DNA of 64,000 nucleotides from NCBI RefSeq assembly GCF_050871315.1, contig NZ_JBJLRE010000022.1. The stretch is one strand, 5' to 3'. The DNA comes from Kineococcus gynurae. Its GTDB lineage: Bacteria > Actinomycetota > Actinomycetes > Actinomycetales > Kineococcaceae. Shown one piece after another: positions 35,993-45,598 of this stretch. A program made the position numbers and the translations under genes. Numbering within the stretch: the stretch's first letter is position 1; each line of letters starts with the position of its first letter. The notes under the pieces were generated by a model. It was not told where the DNA came from. It made no database searches and worked only from the letters and a program-made list of their open reading frames with translations.

Positions 35993-36574
35993 TCAGCGGG
36001 TGGGGAGGCGACCGAGACGGGCGAGGCGCTCGGCCTCGGCGTAGCCGTTGCGGCGGCCGGTGACCAGGGCGCGGTGGGCCGAGACCTGCTGACGGGCCAG
36101 ACCGCCGCCGCGCCAGAGGTGGCACACGGCGAGGGCCAGGGCGTCGGTGGCGTCCGCGGGACGGGGGGCCTCGGCGAGGCCCAGGATCCGGGTGATCATG
36201 GCGGCGACCTGGGCCTTCTCGGCCCGACCGGACCCGGTGACGGCCGCCTTCACCTCGCTCGGCGTGTGCATCGCCACCGGCAGACCGCGGCGCGCCGCCG
36301 CCACCAGGACGAGCCCCGCGGCCTGCGCCGTCCCCATCACCGAACGCACGTTGGCCTGGGCGAAGACCCGTTCGACGGCGACGACGTCGGGCGCGTGCTC
36401 GTCCAGCCACTCCCCCAGCCCGGTGTCGATGCCGAGCAGGCGGGCCTCCACCGGGTCCGCGGCCGGTGTCCGCAGCACGCCCACGGCGACGAGCTCGGCG
36501 CGACCGCCCGGCCGCGAGTCGACGACCCCCAGACCGCAGCGGGTCAACCCCGGGTCCACCGCCAGAACGCGCAC
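35993..36574 (-). CDS. ruvC: Holliday-junction resolvase RuvC
   Basis: 193 aa endonuclease. GTG 36574 gives VRVLAVDPGLTRCGLGVVD; the acidic catalytic residues are Asp7, Glu68 (VVAVERVF), Asp141 and Asp144 (DATDALALAVCH). An in-frame GTG at 36583 would add three residues; the purine-rich GAGGGTGGGGG favours 36574. It follows yebC, as in mycobacteria. No SOS box is visible upstream, unlike the reported LexA control of M. tuberculosis ruvC. Confidence 0.96.
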   Translation of the reverse strand: MRVLAVDPGLTRCGLGVVDSRPGGRAELVAVGVLRTPAADPVEARLLGIDTGLGEWLDEHAPDVVAVERVFAQANVRSVMGTAQAAGLVLVAAARRGLPVAMHTPSEVKAAVTGSGRAEKAQVAAMITRILGLAEAPRPADATDALALAVCHLWRGGGLARQQVSAHRALVTGRRNGYAEAERLARLGRLPTR

Positions 36575-36638
36575 GGCCCCCACCCTCGCACGGGGCGAGG
36601 ACGGGGGCCGGGAGCCTGACGGGGGGTGTCGCCGCAGG

Positions 36639-37400
36639 TCAGGCGTCCTCGAGGGCCGCCATCACGTCGTCGGAGACGTCGAAGTTGGCGAAGACGTTCT
36701 GCACGTCGTCGCAGTCGTCGAGGGCGTCGACGAGCTTGAACACCTTGGCGGCCCCGTCGGCCTCGAGGGGGACCTCGACGCTCGGGACGAAGCTGGCGTC
36801 GGCGGAGTCGTAGTCGATGCCCGCGGCCTGCAGGGCCTCACGGACGGCGACGAGATCGGTCGCCTCGCTGATCACCTCGAAGGTGTCGCCGTTGTCCTTG
36901 ACCTCCTCGGCGCCGGCCTCGAGCACGGCGGTCAGCACGTCGTCCTCGGTGAGGTCGTTGCCGTCCTTGCCGATCACGACGACGCCCTTGCGGCTGAACA
37001 TGTAGGCGACCGACCCGGGGTCGGCCATGGACCCGCCGTTGCGGGTCATGGCCGTCCGGACCTCCATGGCCGCCCGGTTCTTGTTGTCGGTGAGGCACTC
37101 GACCAGGAGCGCCACGCCGTTCGGGCCGTAGCCCTCGTACATGATCGTCTGCCAGTCGGCTCCGCCGGCCTCGGCCCCCGACCCGCGCTTGACGGCGCGG
37201 TCGATGTTGTCGGCGGGCACCGAGGTCTTCTTGGCCTTCTGGATGGCGTCGTACAGCGTCGGGTTGCCCGCCGGGTCACCACCACCGGTGCGGGCCGCGA
37301 CCTCGATGTTCTTGATGAGCCGTGCGAAGCTCTTGGCCCGCTTGGCGTCGACGACGGCCTTCTTGTGCTTGGTCGTCGCCCACTTGGAGTGGCCGGACAT
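36639..37400 (-). CDS. yebC: YebC/PmpR-family protein
   Basis: 253 aa. MSGHSKWATTKHKKAVVDAKRAK is the family's N-terminus, followed by NPTLYDAIQKAK, VPADNIDRAVKRG and YEGYGPNGVALLVE. Members are described as transcriptional regulators, and some as translation factors relieving stalls at Pro-rich stretches. ATG 37400 has GGAGGA about 8 nt upstream. It lies between pdxT and ruvC. Confidence 0.96.
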   Translation of the reverse strand: MSGHSKWATTKHKKAVVDAKRAKSFARLIKNIEVAARTGGGDPAGNPTLYDAIQKAKKTSVPADNIDRAVKRGSGAEAGGADWQTIMYEGYGPNGVALLVECLTDNKNRAAMEVRTAMTRNGGSMADPGSVAYMFSRKGVVVIGKDGNDLTEDDVLTAVLEAGAEEVKDNGDTFEVISEATDLVAVREALQAAGIDYDSADASFVPSVEVPLEADGAAKVFKLVDALDDCDDVQNVFANFDVSDDVMAALEDA

Positions 37401-37436
37401 CTGTTCCTCCGCTGTTGACTGCTGTCGCCTGCGTGC

Positions 37437-38105
37437 TCAGCCCTGCTGGCGCGCCACCCGTTCGCGGACCATCCCGACGAAGAAGCGGTGCACCCGGTCG
37501 TCCCCGGTGATCTCGGGGTGGAACGACGTGGCCAGCAGGTCGCCGTCGCGCACGGCCACGATCCTACCCGCGGCCGGTCCCGACCCCACCCGGGCGAGGA
37601 CCTCGACCCCCGGACCCGCTTCCTCCACCCAGGGGGCCCGGATGAAGACGGCCCGCAGGTCCGGTCCGGTACCACTGACGCCGGCCATCGGGAGGTCCTC
37701 CTCGTAGGAGTCGACCTGGCGACCGAACGCGTTGCGCCGCACCGTGATGTCGAGCCCACCCAGGGTCTGCTGGTCCTTCGCGCCGTCGAGGATGCGATCG
37801 GCCAGCAGGATCATCCCGGCGCACGAGCCGTAGACCGGCAGGCCCTCGGCGATGCGCGCCCGCAGGGCCTCCCGGAGCTCGAACACGCGCAGGAGGCGGT
37901 CGATGGTGGTCGACTCGCCCCCGGGCAGCACCAGGCCGTCGACCGCGGCCAGTTCGGCCGGTCGGCGCACGGTGACGGCCTCGGCCCCGCCGCTGACGAG
38001 GGCGGCCACGTGCTCGCGGACGTCGCCCTGCAGGGCCAGGACGCCGACCCGGGGACGGGGGTCGGACCCCTCGGACGGCGTGGGGGTGGCGGGTGCGGAA
38101 CTCAC
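37437..38105 (-). CDS. pdxT: Pyridoxal 5'-phosphate synthase glutaminase PdxT
   Basis: 222 aa glutamine amidotransferase feeding ammonia to PdxS. The catalytic triad is Cys95 (VYGSCAGMIL), His196 and Glu198 (ATSFHPEITGD); GGEST forms the oxyanion region. The N-terminal ~17 residues (SSAPATPTPSEGSDPRP) are extra. GTG 38105 follows TACCCT by 6 nt and has no Shine-Dalgarno, so it probably also has a leaderless transcript of its own although pdxS lies upstream. Confidence 0.96.
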   Translation of the reverse strand: MSSAPATPTPSEGSDPRPRVGVLALQGDVREHVAALVSGGAEAVTVRRPAELAAVDGLVLPGGESTTIDRLLRVFELREALRARIAEGLPVYGSCAGMILLADRILDGAKDQQTLGGLDITVRRNAFGRQVDSYEEDLPMAGVSGTGPDLRAVFIRAPWVEEAGPGVEVLARVGSGPAAGRIVAVRDGDLLATSFHPEITGDDRVHRFFVGMVRERVARQQG

Positions 38106-38111
38106 CGGGCG

Positions 38112-38117
38112 AGGGTA
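38112..38117 (-). promoter_or_regulatory. Putative -10 (TACCCT) of leaderless pdxT
   Basis: TACCCT, then CGCCCG, then GTGAG: the same hexamer, spacing and start context as zapE. It lies in the 37-nt gap after the NUDIX gene. Confidence 0.45.
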
Positions 38118-38142
38118 CGGGGTCCGACCCGCCCGACCGACC

Positions 38143-38666
38143 TCAGTCACCGATCGTGCGGGGCTCCCCGGTGAACCGCGCGGGCAGCTCGGCCAGCAGC
38201 GCGGGCAGCGTCGTCGGGTAGTAGGTGTCCCCGGAGGCAGCGAGGTCGGCGGGGTCCCACCACCGCAGGTCGGTGAGGACGTCGGACTCCATCGCGGTCC
38301 AGCCGTCGCGGGACAGCGTGACCGTCGAGTCCAGCCGAAGGACGTAGAACTCCTCGCTCTGCCGGCACGGCTGGCCGAAGAACGGGAAGTCGGCGACCCG
38401 CCGCCAGACCGGCCCCTCGAAGGCGTCCTCGGCGGCGTCGATGCCCGCCTCCTCGCGCAGCTCCCGGCGGGCGGCGCGGCGACCGTCCTCCCCCGCCTCA
38501 CGGCCCCCGCCGACGGTGAACCACCACTGCTCCCCGGGACGGGTGGGGTCCCCGCCGCGGACGAGCAGCACGCGTCCCGCGTCGTCGAGCACGACGACGC
38601 GGGACGCGTCACGGGTGCGCAGCCCGTCAGGGCCGTAGCCCCACTCGGGACCGAGCGGGTCGGACG

Positions 38667-38670
<4 letters not shown>
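38143..38670 (-). CDS. NUDIX hydrolase
   Basis: 175 aa. The NUDIX box (GX5EX7REUXEEXGU) is seen as GGGREAGEDGRRAARRELREEAGID, preceded by the substrate-binding strand SRVVVLDDAGRVLLVRGGDP. Substrate unknown. GTG 38670 overlaps the pdxS stop by 4 nt, so it is translated with pdxS and stands between pdxS and pdxT. In M. tuberculosis a NUDIX domain is fused to the Rv2609c membrane protein nearby; here the corresponding membrane segment is a separate gene. Confidence 0.92.
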
Positions 38671-39599
<929 letters not shown>

Positions 39600-39646
39600 G
39601 CTGCTCGCCTCGCGCTTCTCGATGGGAACTACTCCTGAGACGGTCC

Positions 39647-39652
39647 AGTCTA
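39647..39652 (-). promoter_or_regulatory. Putative pdxS -10 (TAGACT)
   Basis: TAGACT gives a ~45-nt leader with a Shine-Dalgarno. Its TAG is also the stop codon of the upstream membrane-protein gene, so the promoter begins exactly where the previous frame ends. thrS shows the same arrangement. Confidence 0.4.
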
Positions 39653-40231
39653 CGAGCCGTCGAACCCGGTCCCGTCGCGCCCACCGTCGGCGAAGTCGGC
39701 CGTCTCGGGCAGCCGTGCGTGCCCGGCCAGGTGGGCGATCCGGACCAGCCGCTTGCCCCGCAACCGCCGGGTCTGCACGACCGCGTCGTCGTGGAAGCGC
39801 CGGGCCAGCTGCACCCGGTGCGCGGCCTCGCGGACCCGTCGACCGGCCCCTCCGGGATCGTCGGGGGCGACGTCCGGCCCCACCCCCTCCGGGACCGCCC
39901 AGCGGATCGCCTCCGTGAGGTCGCTCTCGGCCGCCCAGCGCGCCGCGTCGTCGGCGTCGGAGACGTCGCGCAGGGCGGCGGGCGTGCGCGGGGCGTCGAG
40001 CGCCGCGGTCGCCGCGTCCACCAGGACGAGGGACGCGGCCGGGTCGAGCGTCCCCCCGGCGGCCAGTTCCAGCGCGGCCGAGGCCCTGCGGGTCAGCTCG
40101 ATCTCCAGCGCCGCCCGGGAGGTCTCGACCCGGTGGTGCAGCCGGTCCAGGCGCTGGGCCGTCGTCGAGAGCCACCAGGCCAGGGCCGAGAGGACCAGGA
40201 CGACGGTCAGCGCCCAGATCAGGGCGATCAC
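39650..40231 (-). CDS. Rv2609c-like membrane protein (N-terminal part only)
   Basis: 193 aa. One N-terminal TM helix (IWALTVVLVLSALAWWL) is followed by a coiled, LemA-like segment (AQRLDRLHHRVETSRAALEIELTRRASAALELA) and a helical remainder. It matches, as I recall, the N-terminal half of M. tuberculosis Rv2609c, which carries a NUDIX domain behind it; here the NUDIX domain is absent. ATG 40231 overlaps the pimA stop (ATGA). Function unknown; its fixed place after pimA suggests a role near PIM synthesis. Confidence 0.8.
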   Translation of the reverse strand: MIALIWALTVVLVLSALAWWLSTTAQRLDRLHHRVETSRAALEIELTRRASAALELAAGGTLDPAASLVLVDAATAALDAPRTPAALRDVSDADDAARWAAESDLTEAIRWAVPEGVGPDVAPDDPGGAGRRVREAAHRVQLARRFHDDAVVQTRRLRGKRLVRIAHLAGHARLPETADFADGGRDGTGFDGS

Positions 40232-41367
40232 CGTCGCCGCCCGTCCCCGACCGGGGGCAACCCGGCCCGGACGGTCTCGTAGACGGCGAGGACCTGGGCG
40301 GTCACCGTCGACCAGTCGTAGCGTCGGGCGGCCCGGGCCCCGGCGAGGGCCAGGCGCCGACGACCGACCGGGTCCTCCAGCAGTCCGAGGACGGCCTCGG
40401 CCGCCGCGGCCGGGTCCCCGGTGGCGAACAGCCGTCCCGCCGCGCCGTCGTCCAGCACCCGACGGAAGGCGCCGAGGTCGCTGGCCGCGACGGCGACCCC
40501 GGCGGCCATGGCCTCGACCAGGACGATGCCGAAGCTCTCCCCACCGGTGTGCGGGGCGAGGTACACGTCGGCCGAGGCCAGCAGCGCGAGCTTGTCCGCG
40601 TCGGGCACCGGCCCCAGGAACTCCACCGCGGTCGGGTCCGCCAGGCGGGCCCGCGCGGTGCCCACGTCACCGCGCCCCGCGACGACGAACCGGGCGCCGG
40701 GGTGGCGGGCCCGGATCCGGGGCACGGCCTCGGCCAGCACGCCGAAACCCTTGCGCGGCTCGTCGAGCCGACCGACGAAGGCGATCACGGGCGCCTCGGG
40801 GGTGCCGGTGAGACGGGGGTCGGGCCGGGCCGCGGCGAACGCGTCCACGTACACGCCGTTGGGCACCACGACGGCGTCCCCGCCGATGTGCTCCACGAGG
40901 GTGCGGCGCGCGTCCTCGCTCACCGCGATGCGGGCCGAGATGCGTTCCAGACCGGGCCGGAGCAGGGGGAACGCCGTCTGCATGGCCCGGCTGCGCAGGA
41001 TCGCGGTGTGGAACGTCGCGACGACCGGGACGTCGACCGCGGCCCAGAGCCCGAGCATGGACACGCTGGGCGAGAGCGGCTCGTGCAGGTGCAGGACGTC
41101 GAAACGGCCCTCGGCCACCCAGCGGCGGACCTTGCCCGCGACCACCGGGCCGAAGGAGAGCCGGGCCACGGACCCGTTGTAGGGCACGGCCACCGCCCGC
41201 CCGCACCCGTCGGCGAACGGCGGCAGGGCCGGGTCGCCGTCGTCCCCCGGGGCGAGCACGCGGACCTCGTGACCCCGACCGCCCAGGGCGGCGGCGAGGT
41301 CGCGGACGTGGAACTGCACGCCGCCGGCCACGTCGAAGGAGTAGGGGCAGACGATCCCGATCCTCAC
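40228..41367 (-). CDS. pimA: PimA-type phosphatidylinositol alpha-mannosyltransferase
   Basis: 379 aa GT-B (GT4) enzyme moving mannose from GDP-Man to phosphatidylinositol. It begins VRIGIVCPYSFDVAGGVQFHVRDLA, with the Gly-rich GG loop; the middle has HEPLSPSVSML and VVATFHTAILRSRAM. The C-terminal nucleotide-binding half shows VGRLDEPRKGFGVL and the E-x7-E motif in GESFGIVLVEAMAAGV. GTG 41367 overlaps the acyltransferase stop by 4 nt. Operon order pgsA - acyltransferase - pimA is as in mycobacteria. Confidence 0.95.
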   Translation of the reverse strand: MRIGIVCPYSFDVAGGVQFHVRDLAAALGGRGHEVRVLAPGDDGDPALPPFADGCGRAVAVPYNGSVARLSFGPVVAGKVRRWVAEGRFDVLHLHEPLSPSVSMLGLWAAVDVPVVATFHTAILRSRAMQTAFPLLRPGLERISARIAVSEDARRTLVEHIGGDAVVVPNGVYVDAFAAARPDPRLTGTPEAPVIAFVGRLDEPRKGFGVLAEAVPRIRARHPGARFVVAGRGDVGTARARLADPTAVEFLGPVPDADKLALLASADVYLAPHTGGESFGIVLVEAMAAGVAVAASDLGAFRRVLDDGAAGRLFATGDPAAAAEAVLGLLEDPVGRRRLALAGARAARRYDWSTVTAQVLAVYETVRAGLPPVGDGRRR

Positions 41368-42314
41368 GGCACCCGTCCGGGCTCCGGCCCGGGACCGCGG
41401 GCGCCGTCCTCGGGGTCGTCGTGGAAGAACGGCTGCAGGACGTGCCAGTCCGCCGGGGAACGGCGCACCGCGGCCGCCAGCTCGTCGGCCACCTGCTGGG
41501 TGAGGCCCCCGACCTGCTCGCGCCGGGGCGCGTCGACGGGTTCCAGGGGTGCGGTGAACGTCAGGTGCAGCCGCCACCGGGCCCCGGTCCGCCGGGCCGG
41601 GTCGCGGCGCGGCAGGGGTTCGGTCCGCAGGCCCACGACGACCAGTGCCGCGCCCGAGGCCAGGGCCAGCCAGGCGGGCCCGGCCGGGATGCGGGCCGGG
41701 GCACCCCCGAAGTCGACGGGCACCCCGTCGCCGCCCAGGTCGCGGTCCCCGAGGAGGGCGACGAACTGCCCCGAACGCAGGCGTCGCAGCAGCGTCGCGG
41801 TGGTCCCCGCGTCGCCGAGGGGCAGCACCTCGATGCCGAGCCGGGCCCGCTGGGCCACGAACTCCCGGTAGAGCTCCGGCGGTTCGAGCCGCTCGGCCAC
41901 GGTGAGCACCGGCCCGAGGTGACGGGCGGCCCAGGCCCCGGCCTGGTCCCAGTTGCCCTGGTGCGGCAGGGCGGCGACGACTCCCCGCCCCTCGGCCAGG
42001 ATCGTCCGGACCGCGGCGTCGCCGTGGGCGACCACGGTGACGTCGACGCGTCGACCGCTCCAGGCGGGCAGCCGGAACAGGTCGACCCAGTAGCGGGCGT
42101 AGGCCCGCAGCCCGGCGGTGAGGAGGTGGTCGACCTCGTCCGGAGGGAGGTCGGGCCGCACCCGGGCGAGGCTGCGGCGGTACTGGGCGACCCGGTCCCC
42201 CCCGGCCCGGGCCAGGCGGGCGGCCACGGCCTCGGCGACCGCGAGGACCGCGGGCTCGGGCAGGTGGGGCAGCACCCGCCACCCGAGCCGGAACCCGAGC
42301 AGCGCGCGGTTCAC
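41364..42314 (-). CDS. Phosphatidylinositol mannoside acyltransferase (PatA-like)
   Basis: 316 aa HtrB/LpxL-type acyltransferase that adds an acyl chain to the mannose of PIM. The catalytic HxxxxD/E motif is seen as PHQGNWDQAGAW, followed by ERLEPPELYREFVAQRARLG and GDRDLGGDGVPVDFGG. Orthologous by position to Rv2611c. The GTG start at 42314 overlaps the pgsA stop (GTGA). The C-terminus is rich in Asp/Gly/Pro. Confidence 0.93.
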   Translation of the reverse strand: MNRALLGFRLGWRVLPHLPEPAVLAVAEAVAARLARAGGDRVAQYRRSLARVRPDLPPDEVDHLLTAGLRAYARYWVDLFRLPAWSGRRVDVTVVAHGDAAVRTILAEGRGVVAALPHQGNWDQAGAWAARHLGPVLTVAERLEPPELYREFVAQRARLGIEVLPLGDAGTTATLLRRLRSGQFVALLGDRDLGGDGVPVDFGGAPARIPAGPAWLALASGAALVVVGLRTEPLPRRDPARRTGARWRLHLTFTAPLEPVDAPRREQVGGLTQQVADELAAAVRRSPADWHVLQPFFHDDPEDGARGPGPEPGRVP

Positions 42315-42934
42315 GGGCGGTCGGCGGCCGCGGCCAGCACCTGCCGCCGGACGGTGGCCATCCGCTGCCCGATGGTGACCGCGCTGGCCAGGGCCAGCAG
42401 GGCGAGGACCACCGTGAGGACCTCGGTGGGCAGCCCGAGGCCGACGAACCCGGTCGTCACCAGGACCGCGACCAGCCGGTCGGACCGTTCGGCGATGCCC
42501 ACCGCGGCGGTCATCCCGACCCCCTCGGCCTTGGCCCGGATGTAGGGCACGATCCCGCCGAGGACGAGGCAGAGAAGGGCCAGCCCCGCGGTGAGCTCGG
42601 AGTCGCCGCCCCGGGCGAACCAGACCACGAGCCCGCCGAAGACGGCGGCGTCGCCGAACCGGTCCAGGCAGGAGTCGAGGAACGCCCCCCACGGCCCGGA
42701 GCGACCCTGCGCCCGGGCCATGATGCCGTCGAGGGTGTCGGAGAACACGAACACGGTGACCGCGATCGTGCCCCAGAACAACTCCCCCCGCGGGTACAGC
42801 AGCAGGGCGCTGAGGCAGACCCCGAGGGTCCCGACGATCGTGACCGCGTCCGGCCCGACCCCGAGCCGCAGCAGCAACCGGGCCAGCGGGGAGAACAGGG
42901 TGGTCACCGCCGCCCGCGCGTACTTGTTCAGCAT
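42311..42934 (-). CDS. pgsA: Phosphatidylinositol phosphate synthase (CDP-alcohol phosphotransferase)
   Basis: 207 aa, six TM helices. The CDP-alcohol phosphotransferase motif DGxxAR-x8-Gxxx-D-xxx-D is complete (Asp66, Asp69, Asp87, Asp91 in FSDTLDGIMARAQG and GAFLDSCLD). By position (Rv2612c) it joins CDP-diacylglycerol and inositol 3-phosphate, the first PI-forming step. ATG 42934. The HIT gene ends 16 nt upstream. Confidence 0.95.
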   Translation of the reverse strand: MLNKYARAAVTTLFSPLARLLLRLGVGPDAVTIVGTLGVCLSALLLYPRGELFWGTIAVTVFVFSDTLDGIMARAQGRSGPWGAFLDSCLDRFGDAAVFGGLVVWFARGGDSELTAGLALLCLVLGGIVPYIRAKAEGVGMTAAVGIAERSDRLVAVLVTTGFVGLGLPTEVLTVVLALLALASAVTIGQRMATVRRQVLAAAADRP

Positions 42935-42950
42935 CGCGACGTCCCCGGCC

Positions 42951-43544
42951 TCACGCGGCCGGCCAGGCCGCGGCCAACCGGAGGCGGGTGTCCTCCAGCA
43001 GCTCCGGCAGCGCCTTGGTCCGGCCGATCACGGGCAGGAAGTTCGCGTCGCCACCCCAGCGGGGCACGACGTGCTGGTGCAGGTGGGCGGCGATCCCGGC
43101 ACCGGCCACCTCGCCCTGGTTCATGCCCAGGTTGAAGCCGTGCGGCGCCGACGTCGCGGCGAGGACCCGGACGGCGGTCCGGGTGAGCGCCGTGAACTCC
43201 CGCAGCTCCGCCTCGTCGAGGTCGACGTAGGAGGAGACGTGGCGGTAGGGGCACACCATGAGATGACCGGGGTTGTACGGGAACAGGTTCAGCACCACGA
43301 AGCAGAGCTCGCCCCGGTGGACGATCAGACCGTCGGCGTCGGAACCGTGCGGGGCCCGGCAGAACGGGCACTGCTCGGCGTCGTCGGGGTCGGCCGGTTT
43401 GCGGTCCCCACGGATGTAGGCCATCCGGTGCGGGGTCCACAACCGTTCGAACCCGTCGGCGGCCCCGGCGAACCCCTCGGCCGCCTCGACGCGGACCTCC
43501 GGGTCGGACCCCGACGGTGGCGGGTCCCCCGCGGCCGACCCCAC
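42951..43544 (-). CDS. HIT-domain protein (AP4A phosphorylase-like)
   Basis: 197 aa. The histidine triad HLHQH lies at residues 154-158, with the nucleophile at His156 (AAHLHQHVVPRW). An upstream CPFC pair with a nearby His may bind zinc (AEQCPFCRAPH). Orthologous by place to Rv2613c, shown to be an AP4A phosphorylase. GTG 43544 begins 5 nt after the thrS stop, with AGG about 10 nt upstream. The Ala/Gly-rich first 25 residues are variable, so the true start could be further in. Confidence 0.93.
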   Translation of the reverse strand: MGSAAGDPPPSGSDPEVRVEAAEGFAGAADGFERLWTPHRMAYIRGDRKPADPDDAEQCPFCRAPHGSDADGLIVHRGELCFVVLNLFPYNPGHLMVCPYRHVSSYVDLDEAELREFTALTRTAVRVLAATSAPHGFNLGMNQGEVAGAGIAAHLHQHVVPRWGGDANFLPVIGRTKALPELLEDTRLRLAAAWPAA

Positions 43545-43549
43545 GGCGC

Positions 43550-45520
43550 TCAGACCTGCACCCGGCGCGCGACCGCGTCGACGATCTTCTCGACCGCGTC
43601 CGCGACCGCGACCCCGTTCTCCTGGCTGCCGTCGCGGTAGCGGAACGACACGGCCCCGTTCTCCACGTCCTCGGCACCCGCGATGAGCAGGAACGGGACC
43701 TTCTGCTTGGTCCAGGTACGGATCTTCTTGGGCATGCGGTCGTCGGCGTCGTCGACCTCGACGCGGATCCCCCGCCGACGCAATTCGGCCGCCACCTGCT
43801 GCAGGTGCTCGACGTGGGCGTCGGCCACCGGGATCCCGACGACCTGCACGGGGGCCAGCCACGGGGGGAAGGCGCCCGCGTAGTGCTCGGTCAGCACGCC
43901 GAAGAACCGCTCCAGGGAACCGAACTTGGCCGAGTGGATCATCACCGGCTGCTGCTTGGTCCCGTCGGCCGCGGTGTACTCCAGCTCGAAACGGGCGGGC
44001 TGGTTGAAGTCGTACTGGATGGTCGACATCTGCCACGTGCGCCCGATGGCGTCGCGCGCCTGCACCGAGATCTTGGGGCCGTAGAAGGCGGCCCCGCCCG
44101 GGTCCGGGACCAGTTCCAGACCGGTGCCCTCGGCGACCTCCTGCAGCACCGCGGTGGCCTTGGCCCACTCCTCGTCGGAACCGATGAACTTGTCCGAGTC
44201 CCCGCGGGTGGACAGTTCGAGGTAGTAGTCGTCGAGGCCGAAGTCGCTGAGCAGACCGGTGACGAAGTCGAGCAGGTGGCGGATCTCCCCCGGCGCCTGC
44301 TCGGGGGTCACGTAGCTGTGCGAGTCGTCCTGGGTCAGCCCGCGGACGCGGGTCAGCCCGTGCACGACCCCGGACTTCTCGTAGCGGTAGACCGACCCGA
44401 ACTCGAAGAACCGCAGCGGCAGCTCGCGGTAGGACCGTCCGCGCGAACGGAAGATCAGGTTGTGCATCGGGCAGTTCATGGCCTTCAGGTAGTACTTCGA
44501 GTTCTCCAGGGCCATCCCCGGGAACATCGTGTCCTCGTAGTAGGGCAGGTGCCCCGACGTCTCGAACAGCCCGCCCTTGGAGATGTGCGGGGTCCCGACG
44601 TAGGAGAACCCCTCCTCGATGTGCCGGCGGCGGACGTAGTCCTCCATCTCCCGCTTGACCACCCCACCCTTGGGGTGGAAGACGACGAGACCGGAACCGA
44701 TCTCGTCGGGGAAGGAGAACAGGTCCAGCTCGACGCCGAGGCGGCGGTGGTCGCGGCGCTCGGCCTCGGCCAACCGCTCCTGGTAGGCCTTCAGCTCGTC
44801 CTTGCTCGGCCAGGCCGTCCCGTAGATGCGCTGCAGCTGCGGGTTCTTCTCGCTGCCCCGCCAGTAGGCCGCCGCCGACCGGAGGAGGGCGAAACCGTTG
44901 CCGGACAACCGGGTGCTGGGTACGTGCGGCCCGCGGCAGAGGTCGCGGAAGGCGACGGACCCGTCGCGGCGGAGGTTGTCGTAGATCGTCAACCCGCCCT
45001 CGCCGACCTCGGCCTCGGCCCCGTCGGCGGCCTCGCCCGCGCTGGACTTCAGCCCGATGAGTTCCAGCTTGTAGGGCTCGTCGGCCATCTCGGCGCGCGC
45101 CTCGTCGTCGCCGACCTCGCGCCGGACGAAGCGCTGCCCCTCCTTGACGATGCGCTGCATCGTCTTCTCGAGGGTCTTCAGGTCCTCGGGGGTGAAGGGA
45201 CGCTCGACGTCGAAGTCGAAGTAGAAACCGTCCTTGATCGGCGGGCCGATGCCGAGCTTGGTGCCCGGGAAGTGCTGCTGGACCGCCTGGGCCATGACGT
45301 GCGCGGTGGAGTGGCGCAGCACGGCCAGACCGTCGGGGTCGGACACCGGGACGCCCTCGACGACGTCGCCCTCGGCCAGCTCGTGGCTGAGGTCGCGCAG
45401 CTCGCCGTTGACGCGGGCCACCACGACGTCGCGCTGCTCGGTGAAGAGGTCCCCCGCCGTCGTGCCGACGGGCACCTGCTGCGCCTCGCCGGATCGGGTG
45501 ACGGTGAGCTGGGCGGACAC
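43550..45520 (-). CDS. thrS: Threonyl-tRNA synthetase
   Basis: 656 aa. TGS-like N-terminal domain; editing domain with HSTAHVMAQAVQQHFP (HxxxH) and the CRGPHVP zinc site; class II core with AMNCPMHNLIFRSR (zinc Cys), RFFEFGSVYRYEKSGVVHGLTRVRGLTQDDSH, and HRAxLGSxER-like HSAKFGSLERF; then the anticodon domain. GTG 45520 was chosen because GGAGG lies 6 nt upstream; the ATG at 45553 has none. A TAGAGT -10 is upstream. It heads the thrS-HIT-pgsA-PIM operon. No T-box is possible in the short leader. Confidence 0.97.
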   Translation of the reverse strand: MSAQLTVTRSGEAQQVPVGTTAGDLFTEQRDVVVARVNGELRDLSHELAEGDVVEGVPVSDPDGLAVLRHSTAHVMAQAVQQHFPGTKLGIGPPIKDGFYFDFDVERPFTPEDLKTLEKTMQRIVKEGQRFVRREVGDDEARAEMADEPYKLELIGLKSSAGEAADGAEAEVGEGGLTIYDNLRRDGSVAFRDLCRGPHVPSTRLSGNGFALLRSAAAYWRGSEKNPQLQRIYGTAWPSKDELKAYQERLAEAERRDHRRLGVELDLFSFPDEIGSGLVVFHPKGGVVKREMEDYVRRRHIEEGFSYVGTPHISKGGLFETSGHLPYYEDTMFPGMALENSKYYLKAMNCPMHNLIFRSRGRSYRELPLRFFEFGSVYRYEKSGVVHGLTRVRGLTQDDSHSYVTPEQAPGEIRHLLDFVTGLLSDFGLDDYYLELSTRGDSDKFIGSDEEWAKATAVLQEVAEGTGLELVPDPGGAAFYGPKISVQARDAIGRTWQMSTIQYDFNQPARFELEYTAADGTKQQPVMIHSAKFGSLERFFGVLTEHYAGAFPPWLAPVQVVGIPVADAHVEHLQQVAAELRRRGIRVEVDDADDRMPKKIRTWTKQKVPFLLIAGAEDVENGAVSFRYRDGSQENGVAVADAVEKIVDAVARRVQV

Positions 45521-45592
45521 TGCTGGCCTCCGGGGCGTCGCTGGGCGGGACATCGGCGGAACGGTGGGCGGCGCCCGAGGCGCTGCGCAGCG

Positions 45593-45598
45593 ACTCTA
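45593..45598 (-). promoter_or_regulatory. Putative thrS -10 (TAGAGT)
   Basis: The hexamer lies ~73 nt before GTG 45520. Its TAG is the stop codon of the MOSC gene upstream. It leaves a ~65-nt leader with GGAGG. Confidence 0.35.

Noticed and set aside
36575..36638. SOS box before ruvC
   Set aside because: No TCGAAC-N4-GTTCGA-like sequence in the gap between yebC and ruvC.
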